Part shown: positions 19,659-28,553 of the stretch, piece by piece
Position numbering within the stretch: the first letter of the stretch is position 1
How the letters are laid out: each line of letters opens with the position of its first letter
Assembly: GCA_030867875.1 (NCBI GenBank)
Contig: JAOWCC010001634.1
Coordinates: forward strand, 102,713,321 to 102,777,320
Direction: 5' to 3'
Source of the DNA: Actinernus sp. WN-2022
Lineage: Eukaryota > Cnidaria > Anthozoa > Actiniaria > Actinernidae
Length of the DNA stretch: 64,000 nucleotides
Made by a program: the position numbers and the translations under genes
The notes under the pieces: model-generated
What the model was told of the DNA's origin: nothing
Database searches by the model: none
Seen by the model: only the letters and a program-made list of their open reading frames with translations

Positions 19659-20945
19659 ATGGAATCGTATAGAAATCCGAAGTACGTCGAGCGATATGAG
19701 GATGTGGTCTTTGATTTGGAAACCCCGCTCATTTCAGTCGTCGCTAACAACGCGCATCAGAAAAAGTAGGGCTATCAGTTCGTTGCCGATAATAGCGGAG
19801 AGGTAAGCCCTTTCGATTGGTACAATGCCCGCTTTGCAATCGATTTTAAAATGGTGAAGCTGGCCGATGGTGGCGATATAGCCGTCGATGATCACGGTGG
19901 TATAGTGAACGGCTCGCACAGTTTTGTCAACGAGTTATCTGTTAAAGGAAACGGAATGCAGCTGTACGACTGCCAATCGGCCAATCACGCCGTGAACGTG
20001 AAAAACCTTCTCGAGTATAGTCGGGAGTACGTAAAGACGACTGGCACAAACGCATTCTTTTACTTGGATACCAGTCGTACAGCTGAAGAACGCGAGGCGG
20101 AAAATGGCTATAATAAAGGTTTTGCCATGCGGAAGGGCGTGTTGGGCGCGTTAGCCACGGTGAACACCGAAATCCCACTCAACCGTTATGCCTTCTTTGA
20201 CGCACTCGAGGACCAGCTGCTCCCCAACATGAAGATGGAGCTCGGTGTGGTGCTTGAGAGCGACGCCAACTTGATATGGCGGGTTGCGGCTGTGGGTGCC
20301 TGTCGCGTAGTCGTCACGAAGTTCCAGCTGTGGGTCCCACGACTAGTCTTCAACGCAGCTGGCACCAGCATTTACGCGAGTCAGTTTCTGAAACCGCACA
20401 AGTGGTCCGACCTACGGGAAATGATTGAGCGCTCGAACTCCTCTCGTCAACAAACTGGAGCGTTCAAGATCACGTCTGGTATTAGTCGCCCGCGACATGT
20501 GTTTGTATGGATTGCTAACGATGCCACTCAGGACAGTCAAATGGCTAACCCCTTCTTGTACAACACATTTTCCGTGGTGGATGCCAAGACCCTCTCTAGT
20601 TGTCATCTCGAGGTTGGAAATGGAAATCAGTACCCCGAATATGAGTACACCCCATCGACCGATATGTCGAGAGTGTTCCGCGACGTCCTAAAGTACAGTT
20701 ACGACATAAACAATTACGCCGGTGGAACGCTACTGACGCGGACAAATTTCGGGACCATCTTTCCCGTATTATATTTCGACCTCCGCCACCAGAAGCCGGA
20801 TCTGAAAGACGGTACGACCAAGTTGACATTCAAGTACAAGTTTTCGGGTGGAACCAACGCAGACTATAGCGTATACGCCCTCGTCCTTTATAGTCAGGAC
20901 GTTGAACTCCTGCAATCAAGTGGCAAGTTGCTAGTTCGGGCGTAA
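19659..20945 (+). pseudogene. Major capsid protein with an in-frame stop
   Basis: The frame from the ATG at 19,659, preceded by TATATATAG, spans 429 codons including the stop and has one internal TAG at 19,767-19,769 (codon 37). From the next ATG (19,851) 364 residues are open. The length and features fit the double jelly-roll capsid of Polintons: PFDWYNARFAIDF near the N-terminus, YAFFDALEDQLLPNMKMEL, VVVTKFQLWVPRL and a C-terminal LYSQDVELLQSSGKL. Those motifs are from memory of adintovirus-like capsids. It would build the icosahedral shell. Unless the stop is read through, or is an assembly error, no full-length capsid can be made. Confidence 0.85.
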
Positions 20946-20967
20946 ATTGTTTTCTATAAGTATAGTC

Positions 20968-21704
20968 ATGGCATACATTGGGTACGACATCAGTTTGTCT
21001 CCTGGACAGAAGGAAAAAATTGCTAAGGCCTATCGGGACCGAGCCCCCGTCACGATTCGTTTGGCACACGAGCAGCTCTCAGGCTCTGATACGGTCTTGT
21101 TGACGCAACGACAGGTGACTCGGCTTGAGAAAGCCAAGCGATTGGGCAAGGGATCCCAGATCGATATAAGCACGACTCAGATCCGCCAACAGACGGGAGG
21201 TTTCCTGGGAGCGCTACTGCCAACCTTGGCTCGCTTAGGCACTGCGGCTCTTCCGTGGCTCACCAAAGCGGCTGTCCCACTAGCTACCGGCGCTCTTTCT
21301 GGATTGGCTAGTTGGGAGTCAACAAAGCACTTCCAAAGGGAGGTGGGCTATTCTCGGTCCCCAACGCAAAGGTGGACAAACTCATCGAGTACCAACATTA
21401 CCTCACCACGAAGCAGAAGGAGCGAATTCTTCAAGCGCTGACGGCCGGTTCTGGAGTACAGGTTCAGCTCACCAAGAAACAACAGGGTGGGTTCCTAGGC
21501 ACATTGCTGGCAAGTATCGGCATCCCCTTGGTCCTTAAAGCATTGACGGGGCGAGGTCTTCAGGTGGATCCCGCATCTCTGGCTAGCGCTCGGCCTACTT
21601 ACTTACCTCCGCCGCAGAAGGGCGGTAAAAAAAGTGGGTGCGGGTTGATCCTAGGCAAAAACAGTCCATTCAACGGCATTCCGATCTTGGGTGATATACT
21701 CTAA
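20968..21704 (+). pseudogene. Minor virion protein with hydrophobic segments, frameshifted
   Basis: The first part starts at the ATG at 20,968, after TATAAGTATAG, and runs to 21,441. The second part is in another frame from about 21,312 to 21,704. The two halves repeat the same plan: a helix with KQKE/GQKEKI, the phrase VLLTQRQ or VQLTKKQQ, then GGFLG and a long hydrophobic segment, as if from internal duplication. A frame change at about 21,310 is needed to join them. The end carries a Pro-rich and Lys-rich stretch and a GKNSPFNGIPILG motif that I remember at the C-terminus of cnidarian Polinton proteins. A role as membrane-active minor capsid protein is inference. Confidence 0.65.
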
Positions 21705-21724
21705 CCAATCTTGATTTATATAGG

Positions 21725-22105
21725 CTCGTAGACGCGTACAAAATTAAAAACTTTCGGGTAGTGTTCAGCAGGGATAGCCTACCTGACGCGCCTAAGGCAC
21801 GAGAATGTGGGATCGTGAATCTTGATGCAGTGAGTGGTCCTGCGACACACTGGGTATGTTATCGTATTGTCAAAGGAAGCCCCGCCGAGTATTTCGACTC
21901 GTTCGGGCTTGACATGCCAGAGGAGGTAAGTGAGTACCTTGGGTCTTCGGTGCTCTATAGTGGCGACGAGCTCCAAGAGCGCTCTTCCGTGCTGTGCGGG
22001 TGGTGGTGTTTGTACTATCTAATAGAGCGGCAGAAAGGTACGCCCCTGCTCGAGGTGATTCACAAAGACAATCATACCTTCATCAAAACTTACTTTAGAT
22101 TTTAA
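21725..22105 (+). CDS. Adenain-like cysteine protease, no ATG start
   Basis: The maturation protease of the virion (C5/Ulp1 fold). From the GTG at 21,761 it is 114 residues and shows His30 (THWVCY), Asp46 (YFDSFG), Gln72 (ELQE) and Cys79 (VLCGWW) in the order and spacing of adenoviral proteases. The homologous N-terminus begins further up (KNFRVVF lies at the frame's start), and the frame is open through 21,725, but contains no ATG. A TATATAG motif at 21,717-21,723 marks the expected promoter, so the start codon has probably been mutated. The catalytic residues all look intact. Confidence 0.8.
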   Translation, partial: LVDAYKIKNFRVVFSRDSLPDAPKARECGIVNLDAVSGPATHWVCYRIVKGSPAEYFDSFGLDMPEEVSEYLGSSVLYSGDELQERSSVLCGWWCLYYLIERQKGTPLLEVIHKDNHTFIKTYFRF

Positions 22106-22130
22106 ACTTTTCTTTCGTGAATGATATAGG

Positions 22131-22823
22131 ATGGCTTCGTACTGTGTGAAGGAAAGGAAACAAACTCAATCCGTTCCGGGGTCCGAGACCTTGGTGACCA
22201 CTAAAACTGGCCGGACAAGAATGAGATCTGTTTGTGCAAGCTGTGGAGCGGCGAAGTCTAGGTTTGTCTCAACGAAAGCCGGTGGTGACCTTGGCGCGGA
22301 ACTTTTCGAGGCTGGTACAAAAGCTATCTGGCAAATGGGGAAAGCGGGGATCAGGAGTGACGCGGCGAAGAATATGGCTTCGAACTACATCAAAGGGATG
22401 GCGTGCCAGTTGATTGACCAGGGCGTCTCCCAGACCTTGGACAAGCTGGGCAGCGGGGTCGAAATCCACAAGCAGATTCTTAAAATAGCGCCAAAGAAGG
22501 GATTCGTGCTCCCGGGGCACAACTACACCGGCCCTGGCAATCCTCTGGAGAAGCAAGTCCGGTGGACACCCGACGGTACGATCCTCGAGGTTTTTCAACC
22601 ACCTACGGGTAAGACTGATGCGGTGGCTATGCAGCACGATGTCGATTACAGTGTTTGTGATAACAGCGCCAACAAGCTCGCTTGCAAACACGCGGCCGAC
22701 CGCAAAATGGTCAAGGCCTTAGATGCCATCCCTTGGAAAGAGCGACAATGGGGACATGCCCTTGCCCGACACACGATTCAATCCAAACAGAAGTTGGGGT
22801 TGGGGTTTAAAAAAATGTTATAG
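22131..22823 (+). CDS. PLA2-domain protein with N-terminal zinc ribbon
   Basis: 230 residues; GATATAGG lies just before the ATG. The N-terminus (YCVKE, then VCASCG at 34-39) is a DUF5679-like zinc ribbon. Residues 131-138 YTGPGNPL are a calcium loop and QHDVDY at 168-173 holds the His-Asp catalytic pair, the arrangement of the phospholipase A2 domain in parvovirus VP1. In parvoviruses that domain opens the endosomal membrane during entry; the same role for a Polinton particle is inference. PLA2 domains have been reported in adintovirus-like elements. The frame is intact and lies between protease and integrase. Confidence 0.8.
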   Translation: MASYCVKERKQTQSVPGSETLVTTKTGRTRMRSVCASCGAAKSRFVSTKAGGDLGAELFEAGTKAIWQMGKAGIRSDAAKNMASNYIKGMACQLIDQGVSQTLDKLGSGVEIHKQILKIAPKKGFVLPGHNYTGPGNPLEKQVRWTPDGTILEVFQPPTGKTDAVAMQHDVDYSVCDNSANKLACKHAADRKMVKALDAIPWKERQWGHALARHTIQSKQKLGLGFKKML

Positions 22824-22825
22824 AT

Positions 22826-23869
22826 CTGGGTGCGATATATTACGGCCCAAGAGGTTATTGGAAAGGGGTGGCCGCAATTGGCAAGCTCGCCGATGCTGCT
22901 AAGGTACCAAAAGATGAAGCTAAGAGTTGGTTGGAGAAACAAGCACTATGGCAGATATACCTACCACCGCCACGACATATCCCAAGACCTCATTGGACCG
23001 TATCGAAACCTAATGAGGTCCACCAAGCTGATTTGATCTTTTTACCTCACGATCGACCTGGCCGTGGACGAAAGCTATATAAGTATGCTTTAGTGGTAAT
23101 CGATGTGGCTTCTAGATATAAAGAGGCTGAGCCTTTGTCCTCGAAAGATAGTAGTGAAGTGGCTGCAGCTTTCGAACGAATCTACAAACGGAGTCCACTA
23201 GAATGGCCAAAGTTATTGCAGGTCGATCCTGGTAGAGAATTCATGGGGCATATGTCTGAAACCTTAAAACTACATGGTACGAAAGTCCAACGGGGCGAGG
23301 CCGGTAATCATAGGACGCAAAGTTTTGTCGAGCGAGCAAATAGAACACTAGCTGAGAGATTGTTTGGATACCAATATGCACAAGAGATGGTACTTACTTC
23401 GGAAGGATCAGATGCGCGTAGTAGAGAATGGGTATTGCGGCTTCCAGAAGTTATCAAAGCCATGAATAATGAAGTTACTCGACTTACTGGTAAAGAGCCT
23501 TCGAATTCTGTAGTGGTACAGCAAGTCAACATCAAAACTCCTACATATTCGCGCACTGTTGGATTGAAAGAAAAGCGGTTGCCCTTCGATATTCTAGTTC
23601 GATAGCTATATGCACCTGGAGAATTGGAAGGTGGAGCTAAACGAGCAACTGATCCCGTGTGGAGTTTACAGACATATATTATTTCGCGTAGTGTGATATC
23701 TTCAAACCAACCAGTTCTGTACTACCTTACTTTGCAAGAAGGGGAAAAAGATGCACCAAAGCGAGGGTTCGTGCGCGAAGAGCTACAAGTCGTTCCACCA
23801 AATACTGAACTACCACCAAAGGGAATTCTGTTCGTACCTAACCGATCTAAGATAGCAACTCGTAAATAA
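22826..23869 (+). pseudogene. Polinton integrase, start lost and one internal stop
   Basis: A retroviral-type DDE integrase: EVHQADLIFLPHD (first Asp), LLQVDPGREF (second Asp) and, about 34 residues later, SFVERANRTL (Glu). The conserved N-terminal GYWKG zinc-binding-side region and the C-terminal SH3/chromo-like region (PKRGFVREELQVVPP) are also present. The frame has a TAG at 23,603-23,605, after which the same frame continues to 23,869. At the expected start, TATAGATCTGGGT contains CTG (22,826) where the neighbouring gene has TATAGATATGGAC, suggesting ATG to CTG. The last 23 bp overlap the end of the oppositely oriented polymerase gene. It would insert the excised element into new sites. 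Confidence 0.9.
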
Positions 23870-26800
23870 AATCATCTATGTCTAAGTTTTTGTGCCCATA
23901 GGCTAATGTATCAATTCCATTACTATAGATCCAACGCTTAGAGTCGAATGGTGAGAGAGATATTTTATTCATATGCATACCATACATCCTATGACCTTCA
24001 CTTCTAAGCATATCCATCCCGTGGCGGAATACTTTCTTATCTCGTAAGCACTCTTTGTATTGTTCGTGGCGAATACGATGTTTAACAACTGCCTTCTTGG
24101 TACCTTTGGCTTTCCGAATCTCGCCACCACCTACTTTCAAGATCGAGTATAGCTTAGATTCAGCTTAGATTGCTGAACATATTCAGCAATGAGAATACCT
24201 CCACATTCGTCTTTCATTTTACCAAGTACTTTCTTGTTGGATATGTCATACAGAGGATGATCCTTGCTGTAGTTGCTCGTATCGTATAGACGTTTATTGG
24301 TGGCAATGTCTGTATAGATGTCTTCTGTTTCAATGTGAAGTAATAGACTATCGGTGTCAGTATATAGTAGATTACAACGTTGCCCATACTGATTCTTTAT
24401 CTCATTATAGTAGAAGTCGTACATCAGATGTTTCGAGAGATCTAGAATCGACATTCCGACATATACTGGGCGGTTCAAAAGTAACTTACTTCTGTAGTTG
24501 TGTACAGCAGCTAGATCGTTGTCGAAGATCGTGGATCGGGCATAACTAGGCTTATTCAATAAACGTTGTAGTTTGACTACCTCTGAAGATCGCACTAGTT
24601 TGACATCTACACGTTTTCGTAGATTTTCCATTGTCTTACCAAATACGCTATTGTTCATTAGTTTGTAGAGATCCTGCTCGAAAGTGCTCTTCGCTTGTTT
24701 TCGTAGTTCTGTATTCATTCGTATGTATGGCTCCATCCATGGTGATTGGTCGAATCGTAGTGCCCTGTGAATCTTCGTTAAACGCATTCCAAGAGATAGA
24801 TACAGTTGTAGATTGCGGTAGTGGAGCACATATCGTTCTTTGTTGTATAGGTTAGGTACGAGCTTTTCCACTTTCAAAGATCCGTTGCCTTCGTATAGTT
24901 TCTCAAATAGATCGATTTGATAATTTGATAACCAACCTTTATTTACTTGCATTCTCTCGGGAGCTAGTGGATAGTCGTTATGTAAGTCGTGAAGTTCTTT
25001 AGGGTACTCAAGATCGACTTCGAGAATGTATCCCACGTCTGAATCGATTTCGTGTTGGGTGATTTGCTCTTCCGTTGGTGTACACCACTCAAATCCTCCC
25101 GTTGGTAGATGCTGACTCATGGCCCATCCATATAGATTGTTGGCGTCGAGATACATTATATGGCTATTTGGCTTATCTGGATCGAAGTCGGGTACGTTTG
25201 GATTGTTTGCTTTGGCATAACGCTGAGACACCATAGATATCCCACCGCGTAGACCTTTCTCAACGAATATATGCATGTCATAGTCGGTTAATAGTTCTAG
25301 TTCCACTCCAGTCTTCTTTAACAACGCATCCCACGAAAGACCTGGACTAGTGTAATAGTGAGCCGGGTTCAATCCATAGTTATCCATACATGTCGCACGG
25401 AAACCCTCAAACACATCTGCTAAAAGAAGTACATCGGTTTGAAGATATAGGTCGTGGTAGTCTCCTAACGTTTCACAACCGAATGTCTCCCAAACTTCTA
25501 GTGCGTTTTCGTAATCTTCGTGGGATATGCCCTCTAAGGTTAGCTTGCTATAGAATGCTTCTTTCGGTGGAAGAGAAGTCTCTACGAATCTCTCCCAAGT
25601 GTCCATATACTCGTATGGATAAACACCTTTACGCCCAAGAAGGTGTGCATTCTGAGATGTATGTTTAACAGTTATCGGGAGGCGAGATGAGTCGAGTTGT
25701 TTTATACTACCTTTCCCACATTTTGGGCAATTCCCCACTAGCTCCCAAGCCTCATTAATGACAACTAGCTCATCCTCATTACATTGTTTGCATTCACCTG
25801 CTGCATCTATAGTACTACACACCAATTTACCAAGAGAGGATGGCAGAAATTGAAAGCTATCAATGAACCGTAGGTTACCAAGTGAGAATGAAATATATTT
25901 CTCCATATTGTTTGGAATACAAGAGATATTACCTGACGTCTTAGATATGGATTGCATCAATAGGTGAGAATCATATCCACGAAGATTGTGGAAAACGACT
26001 GGGATAGTAGGAAAGATACGCAATTTGAGATTACATACCTTATGTGCGGCACCTCGAAACTCACCAGTGATATGGCAATGATCGCGTACTCTATCTTTAC
26101 CAAGAGGTTTCTGGCAGATATGACAAATAGTTGACCTATCATAATCTCTTTTATTTTTCCGTGACATACATAGTGGCTTGGTCTTTTATCTTTGTTTCTT
26201 CTTCTTGTATACATTGTAGAAAGCGCTCAATAGTACCTATACCTCGATATAATACGGGTGGTTCGCTATGACCATCGGAACGTACGACGATGTAGGAAAA
26301 TCCACAAGGAATATGTTCTTCTGTTTTAAGTGTATTGCTTTTTTTCTGGGTCTTGGGCAGGTCCTTCGATCTTAGTAGTTAAAGCCTCAAGATCTGCATA
26401 GATAACGTAGGAAACTTTTAACTGTTTGTGGACGTTCTGAAATGATACTTTGTTATTCTTATTGGTTGGCATTTCGATTCGAATGGCTCGGTCATCAATG
26501 CCGTTATACTCTGGGATGTGCTTCGCAAGAAGAGTTTCGTTGGAATATCCATGTAGACATCGTTCGCAGAAGTGCTTCCTATGTTCGTACTTTGTCTGAT
26601 AGAATAGGAGGCGGTTGAAGTTCTTGATCCAGCAATAGTGTTGCAGACCATTCTCTGGGCACTCTATTAGCAATAGGTTAACGCGTGTTGAGAAAGTCTC
26701 CTTCGAAATGTGATGTACAATCAAACACTTTTCCTTGGGGTCCCAACCATATACATTGATAGAGATCTCGTTTTGCTTCTCTACGCGTTTTACTTGTGAT

Positions 26801-27874
26801 ATTGGTGTTGTTGCATCCACTCCATCAAAGTTCAATCCATCATCTTCTCTGTACTTCGATGTCCTCACGGGGTTTTGTTTGAATTGAAACTTCGCGGCAC
26901 GTAGCGACCAACGTAAACAATGATCATCGTAGTTTTTCACATTGATCACGGCTTTCTTTTTCGCGATTTCTGTAGGTAGTGGTAAATATGAACCTCCGCG
27001 TAGTGGTTGATATCGAGCAATGTTCACCCATAGAATGTTGACTTTATCTATGACCCAGTTTGATCCTCGGCTGATCCACTTCTCAATGTAGTTATTGCTT
27101 TAGCAATCATATTCACTTCCCTGCCATATGCAAGCGCGATGGCTAAAGCTGGGATCACCACCCTAGAGGAGCGCAGGGATATGGCATGCGCCAAGTTTAT
27201 AAGAAAAATCACTCCTGGAAACCCCCTGTATTCTCTTATACATTCTCGGATCACCGGACAGTCTTCTCACTATAATATGAGACCAAAAGCGCATACCACT
27301 ATGGCGACAAAAACCGACCGCTTTGGCGGTTTTGTCAGCACAAAATATGCGTCCAGAGCGCTCATTAACTAGTTCTCGGTTATATCTCATAAATATAGAT
27401 ATGTATATCTATTAGTATTATTTATTATATAGTAACTTACTAGGAAGTTGTCTGTTCGTTAGTATATATGTATAGTTGACCTACACTGTAATTCAGCCAC
27501 TGGCTGCGAGAGTGATTAATAAACGAATTATTATTATTATTATTATAGATCTGAGCATGTGCTTCTACTATTACTCCACGGGTATCAGAACTGTTGGTCA
27601 GAACTGCTTGTGAACTCCGAAATGTGATTGTATCGTATACCGAACCCTCAGGTTTGTCGAGACGGAGAGTTATGTTCAAAGCTAGCTGAACCTTAATGTT
27701 ATTTAAGTCTTGTAGCTCTTCGTCGATCTTTTCGGTAGTCTCCTTTCGTACGCCTGCAAGGAAAGCAGCTGGGTCTGCTCCTAGAGGATTACCATCTGGA
27801 ACGTCCATCTTCCATCCTCGTAGATAGCCCTTAAGACCAGGTCCTTGAATGAACGTTAGTATATGATCTGCCAT
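23847..27874 (-). pseudogene. Protein-primed DNA polymerase B, broken into pieces
   Basis: Starting at the ATG at 27,874, the N-terminal segment runs to about 27,548, where a LINE fragment (27,106-27,547) interrupts it. The exonuclease part lies at 26,326-27,090 (VSYVIYADLEA). The palm is at 24,150-26,340 and includes a zinc-type endonuclease VII-like motif (HICQKPLGKDRVRDHCH), exonuclease II HNLRGYDSHLL, motif A YLDANNLYGWAM, motif B KLMNNSVFGKT and motif C LYTDTDSLLL. The end lies at 23,847-24,140. Frames change near 27,070, at a run of seven A at 26,339-26,345, and at an 11 bp tandem duplication (24,151-24,172). It replicated the element from its termini; this copy cannot. Confidence 0.92.
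27106..27547 (+). mobile_element. LINE 3' end inserted into the polymerase gene
   Basis: On the plus strand, against the polymerase, lies the C-terminus of a LINE reverse transcriptase: AKAGITTLEERRDMACAKF followed after about 50 residues by a stop at 27,372. Then come an AT-rich 3' region and a tail of ATT repeats (27,527-27,547). The upstream RT body is missing, so it is a severely 5'-truncated insertion of roughly 440 bp. The left limit is set by where polymerase similarity resumes and is uncertain by about 20 bp. Confidence 0.75.
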
Positions 27875-27937
27875 GGTATATTACTTATATTATCCTTTCT
27901 CTAATTGGGTATAGAAATATTGAGTACCGGCGCGTAT

Positions 27938-28135
27938 CTAATTTTTGTTAACGATAGGATTGGGGCAGTTATTCTTCTTATGTCTCCACAAAGCAAAGTA
28001 GCAGCTTAGCTCTCTTCCACAATTCTCACATATAAAACGCTTTGGAGTCCTAACACATGGGGTCTTGCGATTCTCTTGGTGGCGTTTCAGATTCCAACTC
28101 CTATTAAACGCTCTACCACACTTTTCGCACTCCAT
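27938..28135 (-). CDS. Two-finger C2H2 zinc finger protein
   Basis: 65 residues from the ATG at 28,135. Finger 1 is CEKCGRAF with HQENRKTPC; finger 2 is CENCGREL with HKKNNC; both are C2H2/C2HC-like with a long His-Cys spacing. It lies between the polymerase and the right terminal repeat, the position where I recall small zinc-finger proteins in cnidarian Polintons. Possible roles are binding the termini or regulating early transcription; that is inference. The frame is intact. Confidence 0.75.
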   Translation of the reverse strand: MECEKCGRAFNRSWNLKRHQENRKTPCVRTPKRFICENCGRELSCYFALWRHKKNNCPNPIVNKN

Positions 28136-28196
28136 CTTCTAGGGTGGTCCTATATCTTAGCATAGCTATTTGTTTAAATGGTATATCGTGTGGAGT

Positions 28197-28470
28197 AGTA
28201 GTATGTAAAGTAGCGGTTCTGGTCGCAGTACCAACGTTTATCAATGCACGCCAATTTGCTGTCCCCGAACCCACGACGTATTTGTTTGGATTTTGTAGAC
28301 CACAATGCCCAAAATAACAACATCTAGGGTACTCAATAGATAATAAGTTGGGATTTTGGGCATTGTGGTCTACAAAGTCCAAACAAATGCGTTGAGGGTG
28401 AGGGAACAGCAAGTTGGGGTGCGTTGATAATCGTTGATGCTGCACCAGAACCGCTACTTTACATACTACT
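28197..28470 (-). repeat. Right terminal inverted repeat, full hairpin
   Basis: The outer arm (about 28,353-28,470) and the inner arm (28,197-28,315) are imperfect reverse complements, with a loop of about 38 bp, so the inner arm itself carries a complete copy of the terminal AGTAGTATGTAAAGTAGCGG in the opposite sense. The outer arm matches the left terminus. A hairpin end of this size is more parvovirus-like than a plain Polinton terminus. Confidence 0.9.
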
Positions 28471-28553
28471 TTCCGTCGTGTTCATTTTCACTAGAACATA
28501 CCATTATTACACTTCTGCTTCCGTCGTTAGTGAAAACCAGGTTTAGATATCTG

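Larger units (their letters stand above)
16539..22828. promoter_or_regulatory. Recurrent TATA-G start-proximal motif of Polinton genes
   Basis: Nearly every gene in the virion block has TATAG or a close variant within about 2-20 bp of its start: TATATATAGCT before 17,717 (minus), TTATAGAT before 17,793, ATATAGGCACT before 18,554, AATATAGAG before 19,320, TATATATAG before 19,659, TATAAGTATAG before 20,968, TATATAG before the protease, GATATAGG before 22,131 and TTATAGAT before the integrase. The collagen gene (ATATAAG) and 16,538 (TATATATCGCT) have weaker versions. Such closeness to the ATG resembles late promoters of large DNA viruses and virophages more than host promoters. Confidence 0.6.
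12645..28470. mobile_element. Polinton/Maverick (adintovirus-like) element, decayed
   Basis: A 15,826 bp element bounded by inverted repeats starting AGTAGTATGTAAAGTAGCGG, with TTCCG on both flanks (12,640-12,644 and 28,471-28,475). Polintons usually duplicate 6 bp, so one base has diverged or the duplication is 5 bp. It encodes the defining set: protein-primed DNA polymerase B, retroviral-type integrase, packaging ATPase, adenain-like protease, double jelly-roll major capsid and penton-like minor capsid. The capsid block (16-23 kb) is visibly richer in G+C than the flanks. Genes for virion assembly from 17.8 to 23.9 kb run rightward; polymerase and zinc finger run leftward from the right end. 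Multiple in-frame stops, frameshifts and an inserted LINE fragment show that this copy is not autonomous. Confidence 0.95.

Noticed and set aside
12645..28470. Integrated adenovirus, giant virus or prophage
   Set aside because: Inverted termini, short target duplication, retroviral-type integrase and protein-primed polymerase together define a Polinton; bacterial genes are absent.
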